Assembly (NCBI RefSeq): GCF_902830275.1 | Contig: NZ_CADESW010000011.1 | Span: 1-64,000, forward strand | Direction of reading: 5' to 3' | DNA length: 64,000 nucleotides | Source of the DNA: Burkholderia stagnalis | GTDB taxonomy: Bacteria; Pseudomonadota; Gammaproteobacteria; Burkholderiales; Burkholderiaceae | In this document: positions 63,971-64,000 of the stretch, piece by piece | Numbering within the stretch: the first letter of the stretch is position 1 | Layout of the letters: every line of letters begins with the position of its first letter | Notes under the pieces: model-generated | What the model was told of the DNA's origin: nothing | Seen by the model: only the letters and a program-made list of their open reading frames with translations | The model's database searches: none | Program-made: the position numbers and the translations under genes

Positions 63971-64000
63971 TCGCAAAGACACTGGTGGCTATGGGGGTGA

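Overview
The window is high-GC bacterial DNA whose gene content (creBCD, PiuA/PiuC iron uptake, many LysR/MFS/SDR modules, a Burkholderia-type porin, entericidin) points to a Burkholderia, most likely the cepacia complex. This is judged from protein resemblance only; species and replicon cannot be fixed from the sequence alone.

Layout. 0-0.7 kb: the 3' end of an IS256-family transposase, an intact tRNA-Leu(GAG) and a second tRNA-Leu that has lost its 3' end. 0.7-5.8 kb: core-like genes (conserved hypothetical, FixJ/LuxR response regulator, chemoreceptor, small Pro-rich protein, MobA-like nucleotidyltransferase, ACT protein). 5.8-17.7 kb: an accessory block with AT-richer gaps. It holds a LysR regulator, an EPSP-synthase-like protein, a PhyH-type dioxygenase, a split ThDP decarboxylase, an aldehyde dehydrogenase, a FAH-like protein, an argininosuccinate-synthase-like ligase and a DHA2 exporter. 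Several of these enzymes have lost hallmark catalytic residues, so this looks like an undescribed small-molecule pathway and is the main candidate for a new system.

17.7-24.4 kb: a TonB receptor-Sel1-PiuC iron-uptake operon, a small exported beta-repeat protein, an aspartate carbamoyltransferase fused to an N-terminal helix-turn-helix with a perfect palindrome just upstream of its start codon (possible autoregulation), an entericidin and a membrane protein. 24.6-30 kb: EamA exporter, AraC regulator, MoaF, two SDRs and a DapB-like protein. 30-33.7 kb: creBCD with phased TTCAC boxes before creD. 33.8-43.5 kb: two MFS transporters, three LysR regulators, an epimerase, DUF2848 and SDR genes. 43.8-46.2 kb: YpfJ metallopeptidase and a low-GC pair encoding a lipoprotein and a small hydrophobic protein.

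46.6-55 kb: an amine/amino-acid utilisation locus (LuxR regulator, aldehyde dehydrogenase, class III aminotransferase, APC permease, DUF3156-like protein, FeaR-like AraC regulator, porin). Four of its transcription starts share one upstream motif, three with identical spacing to a -10-like box. 55-60.2 kb: a binding-protein/two-permease ABC importer without its own ATPase, a LacI regulator, a divergent leaderless PI-PLC and a 20-bp perfect palindrome as likely LacI operator. 60.3-64 kb: alpha/beta hydrolase, LysE exporter, GNAT acetyltransferase, and an ArsR-type regulator with its operator driving an old-yellow-enzyme reductase.
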